From Manduca sexta (Eukaryota > Arthropoda > Insecta > Lepidoptera > Sphingidae): a stretch of DNA of 64,000 nucleotides. Position 1 is the first letter of the stretch; each line of letters opens with the position of its first letter. The notes under the pieces are model-generated. The model saw nothing but the letters and a program-made list of their open reading frames with translations. It searched no databases and was not told where the DNA came from. Location: the NCBI RefSeq assembly GCF_014839805.1, contig NC_051123.1:12940727-13004726 (forward strand). Direction: 5' to 3'. Positions 59,523 through 64,000 of this stretch are shown here, in pieces. Made by a program: the position numbers and the translations under genes.

Positions 59523-59851
59523 TAATAATAATAATAATATCAGCCCTGTATTATATACTTGCCTACTGCTGAGCACGGGCCTCCTCTACTACTGAGAGGG
59601 ATTAGGTCTTAGTCCACCACGCTGACCTAGTGCGGATTGGTAGACTTCACACACCTTCGAAATTCCTATAGAGAACTTCTCAGATGTGCAGGTTTCCTCA
59701 CGATGTTTTCCTTCACCGTTAAAGCGAACGATAAATTCACAAAGATTACACACATGATTTTAGAAAAGTCAGAGGTGTGTGCCCTTGGGATTTGAACCTG
59801 CGGACATTCGTCTTGGCAGTCCGTTCCACAACCAACTAGGCTATCGCCGCT
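59523..59851 (-). mobile_element. tRNA-derived SINE, copy 4 (most complete)
   Basis: Minus strand: head GCGGCGATAGCCTAGTTGGT, B-box GGTTCAAATCCC, body with GTGAAGGAAAACATCGTGAG, and 3' end AGGGCTGATATTATTATTAT. It is the reference for the truncated stub at 35439. Confidence 0.8.
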
Positions 59852-59866
59852 GCAACGAACAAACAA

Positions 59867-60705
59867 ATTTGCTTTTACCTAATTTCAAATTATTCAATTC
59901 TTTAATAGCCGATCTCGATATCTACTGATAGATTACAAACAGTTGATATGCTTACTTTTGGTGGTTATATGTATTTCTATAAACTGAGATGGATAACACA
60001 TTATCCGTTTAAATATCTATGAAAGGGTCGAATATGATTACTGTCATAAATGCGTTTCGTTTTGCCTAAGATGAGTATAGAGCTTTTAATCATTGTTAAT
60101 ATAATCTATGCAGAATGTTGATTAAATTGCTTAACAATCGAATATATTAATAATAAAATAATTATGTATATAGTTAACAACATAAAAAGGACTGAATGAC
60201 ATTTTTAAAAACATAACTTTCCTAGTACACAGTGCAAAAATAAAACGCATCGGCGGGTGCATTCACTAAAGCTACGAGATCTTAAAACAGCACTAACAAC
60301 GTAACTTCTGCTGTCGAATTATGATAGCAAACCTAACATAAATGTTAATAAGTTATTGAGACCCACCGTAGGAGACAAAAATTATTTTCATCTAAAGATA
60401 TTAAAATTTGCACCCTCGGTATATAGACTCGAAGGCTGATTTCCCTCTGAAATTTTCTTCAATATTATAGGTCAATAAAATACCAAAACTATGTATACAT
60501 AGATATTTTTATTTGAAAAATACTTCGTGTAGCTAACGAACTAATCACAATATGGCATTCTACATCCAAAAATCGATATACGTATGTATATAATATACAA
60601 TTTTACAAAAAATCTCATACCGCGAACGATTCATAGCAGCACATTTCACCGACATACGCTAAAACTATTCATTACCGCGTACAATTATTATGAAATCTCT
60701 CGAAC
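59867..60705. other. Intergenic, nothing recognised
   Basis: AT-rich unique sequence with no long frame, RNA gene or element ends visible. Confidence 0.5.
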
Positions 60706-60710
60706 GTGTA

Positions 60711-60901
60711 CAGTCACTCACATAAGTATCTGAAAAATTCTAAACTTCAAATCGGTTTTACACTTTTGTACTCTACACCAAAATTTGTTTCTTCACAAAA
60801 GTAAAACAAAAGGGATTTACTTTACACAAAAAAAAAATTAACTCAACGTGCATAGCCGAATTTAAGTTATGAATTTGTTCAGTTACTTTTGTGCCTGACT
60901 G
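60711..60901. mobile_element. Mariner/Tc1-like MITE, 191 bp
   Basis: CAGTCACTCACATAAGTATC and TTACTTTTGTGCCTGACTG are inverted ends with a few mismatches. TA flanks both sides (60709-60710, 60902-60903). No transposase frame. Confidence 0.75.
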
Positions 60902-60903
60902 TA

Positions 60904-63900
60904 CCTCGAATTTAGAATTTCGACAGTTGCACATCAAATCACAATTTTATATTTACAACAAAGAAGGTCACATTAGTATACCTAGTACCTTCCACTCTAA
61001 ATCAAAGTGTGCGATGAATTAAGATGCCTAAGGAAGGAAAATCTAATACTGAAATCTAGGTAGGGTTAGCGAAAACGAAATAGTTCAATAAAGACAGGTA
61101 TTTAAAAAAAACAAACTCAAACAAAACATGTTAATGTAAAAAGTTGCCTAAATTGTAAAAAAAATACTTTAAATGCGTATAACCACTGGACCTAAACCAT
61201 TCAAAATAAAGATAGCCAGAACAAAAAAGGCGAGTAAAAAATATAAGCCATTACTCGAATTAAATCCAGTGTAATATTCAATGAAATAGTTATTGTGATG
61301 TAAAATTAGTGACAAAAATATGGAGGTATGATGACTACGCTAAACTATAAATAAATCATAACAGTCACACAACAGGCAGACGTTATCTAGATTCTAGACG
61401 GAAGACTTTGTAAACCAACATTATACTACCATTTCAATTTTACACCAAAATTCATAATGTGCTGGAAAGCTGTTAATGATAAGAACTTGTATGTAGATGC
61501 TTGTAACTCCAAGCCTGAGATCTATAAAACTTCGAATTAAGGTATAGGAGCCTTATTCTGTCTACAGGAGTATGTAGAAATTCTTCTGAAGAATTATCAA
61601 TGTCATTTTCCTCACTATGTTTTCCTTCACCGTTAAGTGAACGATATAATTGATAAATAATATTTTAAAGTACTATTTATACTGTTCAAAATTGATTATT
61701 TTGTATTAAAAAAAAGATATTATATATACATTAATTTCGGGCTGACTGTATATCCTGGAAATTTCTTAGCTCATTGTAGCTTGACAAGTACATGTCCTAG
61801 CTCAGCTCCATTGTAGACAAACACCCTAACATCGACATCGTCAAAATACTCGAGTAAAATTCATATTATATCTGAATATTGTCCTTTAGAAATAGAGTAC
61901 CAGATTCATTTTGAATCTTTGCTTTTATCAAATATTCACGTTATATCAATTCTAACACAGAAAGAAATGTCAATGTCATTAAAAGTCAACTAGTTATAAG
62001 CGCCTTAATTTCGGTAGAAATGGTGTCAAGTAACAAGAGGCGCAATACGCGCACGTGACGTCATCGGGAATTAAACACCTGCGAAAGAAAGAGATGAAAC
62101 GATAACCCTACCAAGCGCCCACACCTCATTGCAATATTTAAAACATTAATTACGGCTCATTTTTGACTAATTTCAATGCACTTTTCGCATAAGGATTACT
62201 ACTATTTACATATAAAATAACATGCAAAATCGAAAATAGGATGGTGCTCTATACTATTAAGGTAACAATACGTGGTATCAGTATTTTATTAATCATGTTG
62301 TTTACTGTCGTATTTCGTCATTTCATTGTTTATTAACAATTAAAATGAATTCAATAAAATTTACCTCATAATTAGGTATACATACCGTGACATAAGTATG
62401 TAGAGTGGGCACATTGTTTAATTATTAGTAAATATTTAATCTTTCCTTATTTCCAGACTTTATATTGAAATTAGAGTTGAAAGACATTCAAGAGTAACCT
62501 AAACCTAAAAGGCAAAGTCGAGACATTTTCACAAAAGTTTCTTCTCTACCTTCGCCCATTTAGTAAACCAAAAAACTTGTTCGTTTCAGAAGATTCATAT
62601 TATATCTTGAAAAAATATCTTAAAATAATTTGAAAATATTTACGTGATCAAAATAATTAACATGTTATTTGTAGTGTATTTTATGTCTTTTCAAAATAAT
62701 CTACTACTCATTTTTGTATAGGAATAGGGGGGAAAAAATGTACGTGCGCCCAATTATTAGCCCAATTGTTAATTGTATCATACTTGCGTTTTTTATCTCT
62801 TTCTAAGTTTACAACAGCTAATATTTGTGTACAAATGGAGGATTTGCACTTTTTAGTACCTTTTATCTACATTGCGATTTTATAGTCGTTTTGAAACCGA
62901 AAATTTTAAATTTTATATCAATAATAAAGTTTAAAAAAAAATACCAATGTAATGAAATAAAAATATTTTTTTATAGACATTAAAATTTATGTTTACGAAT
63001 AATAAATGAGAACTCGTGGTAATGCAACTAAATGTCACGTATTACTACGATCGGTGCCATTCATAACTATGAATTAATTGTCGCGACGTTACTATCATTA
63101 TCAAACTCGAACGAGAGAAAAATATTATCAATTTTATTTTTATTATCAACAGTACAATTAATTTACTATTTTTTTGGTCCTACAAATTGTTCTAAGAAAC
63201 CATATTTTGATCCCAAAACGACTATAAAACCACGATGTATGTTGCTAAGGTGATTGTGTAACAAGATCGCAGTTTACCGTATTGATGACATATCATAAGT
63301 GCAACTTTGTTCGCCTACGTGATAAATAAAGTATTTTATTTTTTTATTTTTTTTTTTACCAAGAAAACGTTATTGTAGGTCCTAAAAATTGTCATGATTA
63401 AAGGTATATAGTATCGTCATGCATTGGGTATTTATATAACTACAAAAAATCCATAACGTTAATTAAATATTTATTGCGTCTATTGGATATCCACTTTCAA
63501 TACAGTCTTCATCTGCCTTCGACTCGCAAGTCACCACAATTGCGTCATCACATAGATTTAAATAAATAAAAAAAAATCGTATGCCTCATTTATTGGCAAG
63601 GTGAAAATAATGTTTCTCTCCATAAATAAAAATTCCAATGTCGGCGAAAAGCATTCACTTACGCTAAATATCATATATTTTTATTATATAAGTTGACTAA
63701 TTAAATAACGGCCATTTTGAATTTACTGCACGCTGTCAGAACCGGAGAATGTCAATTGCACAATCCACGAGTTGAAGTCTCTATCGATTAGAATAAACAA
63801 ACTAATGTCTAACTGCGAATCATTTGTGAGAATGAATCAATACAATAGGGTATTTGACTATATTTGAGTTTATGCGTTTTTGAATATGTAACGAAAAAAA

Positions 63901-64000
63901 AATAAATCCTGTGGAAACAGCATTAAAATTCTATAAGAAATGGGGCAGCAATTCAAATTTCGAATATTGCTACGTGCAGGAGATTTCGTCTCCTTTCTGT
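60904..64000. other. AT-rich terminal region, no supported gene
   Basis: Holds a small fragment of the tRNA-headed SINE body near 61600-61640 (TCACTATGTTTTCCTTCACC) and a TGACGTCA-containing stretch at 62045-62110. The 73-codon frame at 63032-63253 shows no domain. Confidence 0.5.

Overview
The window is animal nuclear DNA, almost certainly from a moth or butterfly (Lepidoptera). It is AT-rich, with short GC-rich exons, GT-AG introns up to 19 kb, and dispersed repeats typical of lepidopteran genomes: TC...CTAG Helitrons, a tRNA-headed SINE with an (ATT)n tail, and hAT- and mariner-type MITEs. I cannot name the species.

Two genes face each other tail to tail. On the + strand, 510-3703 holds a compact six-exon gene for a divergent UNC93-family membrane protein (about 526 residues, or about 551 with an alternative final acceptor). 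Its poly(A) signal is near 4052. On the - strand, 15717-54662 holds the complete mitochondrial proline dehydrogenase gene (PRODH; Drosophila sluggish-A). It has 11 constitutive coding exons joining in phase to 578 codons, plus a well-phased 61-codon cassette exon at 34122-34304. PRODH oxidises proline to pyrroline-5-carboxylate, the first step of proline catabolism. The two genes have no obvious functional link.

The most consequential structural feature is at 10959-19159. The last four PRODH exons and their introns occur twice in direct orientation (10959-14822 and 15323-19159), separated by exactly 500 N. One copy ends at the gap and the other begins at it. All four shared exon segments look identical, while introns differ by scattered indels and SNPs. 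This is what two un-collapsed haplotypes on adjoining contigs look like, so it is probably an assembly false duplication rather than a second gene.

The rest is intron or intergenic DNA carrying non-autonomous mobile elements, several with intact ends and target-site duplications: Helitrons at 4685, 6356, 35390 and 36533; hAT-type MITEs at 27977, 39601, 41748 and 57450; a 409-bp element with about 43-bp terminal inverted repeats at 40177; a mariner-like MITE at 60711; tRNA-derived SINEs at 39272, 46055, 51517 and 59523; and a 39-bp SINE stub nested in a Helitron at 35439. The region upstream of PRODH (54663-64000) has a GC-rich promoter with four clustered TCAGT initiator motifs, but no confident gene. 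A GC-rich 84-codon open frame ending in a perfect palindrome (57011-57282) is unexplained. I see no bacterial-type features, CRISPR array, rRNA gene or intact autonomous transposon.
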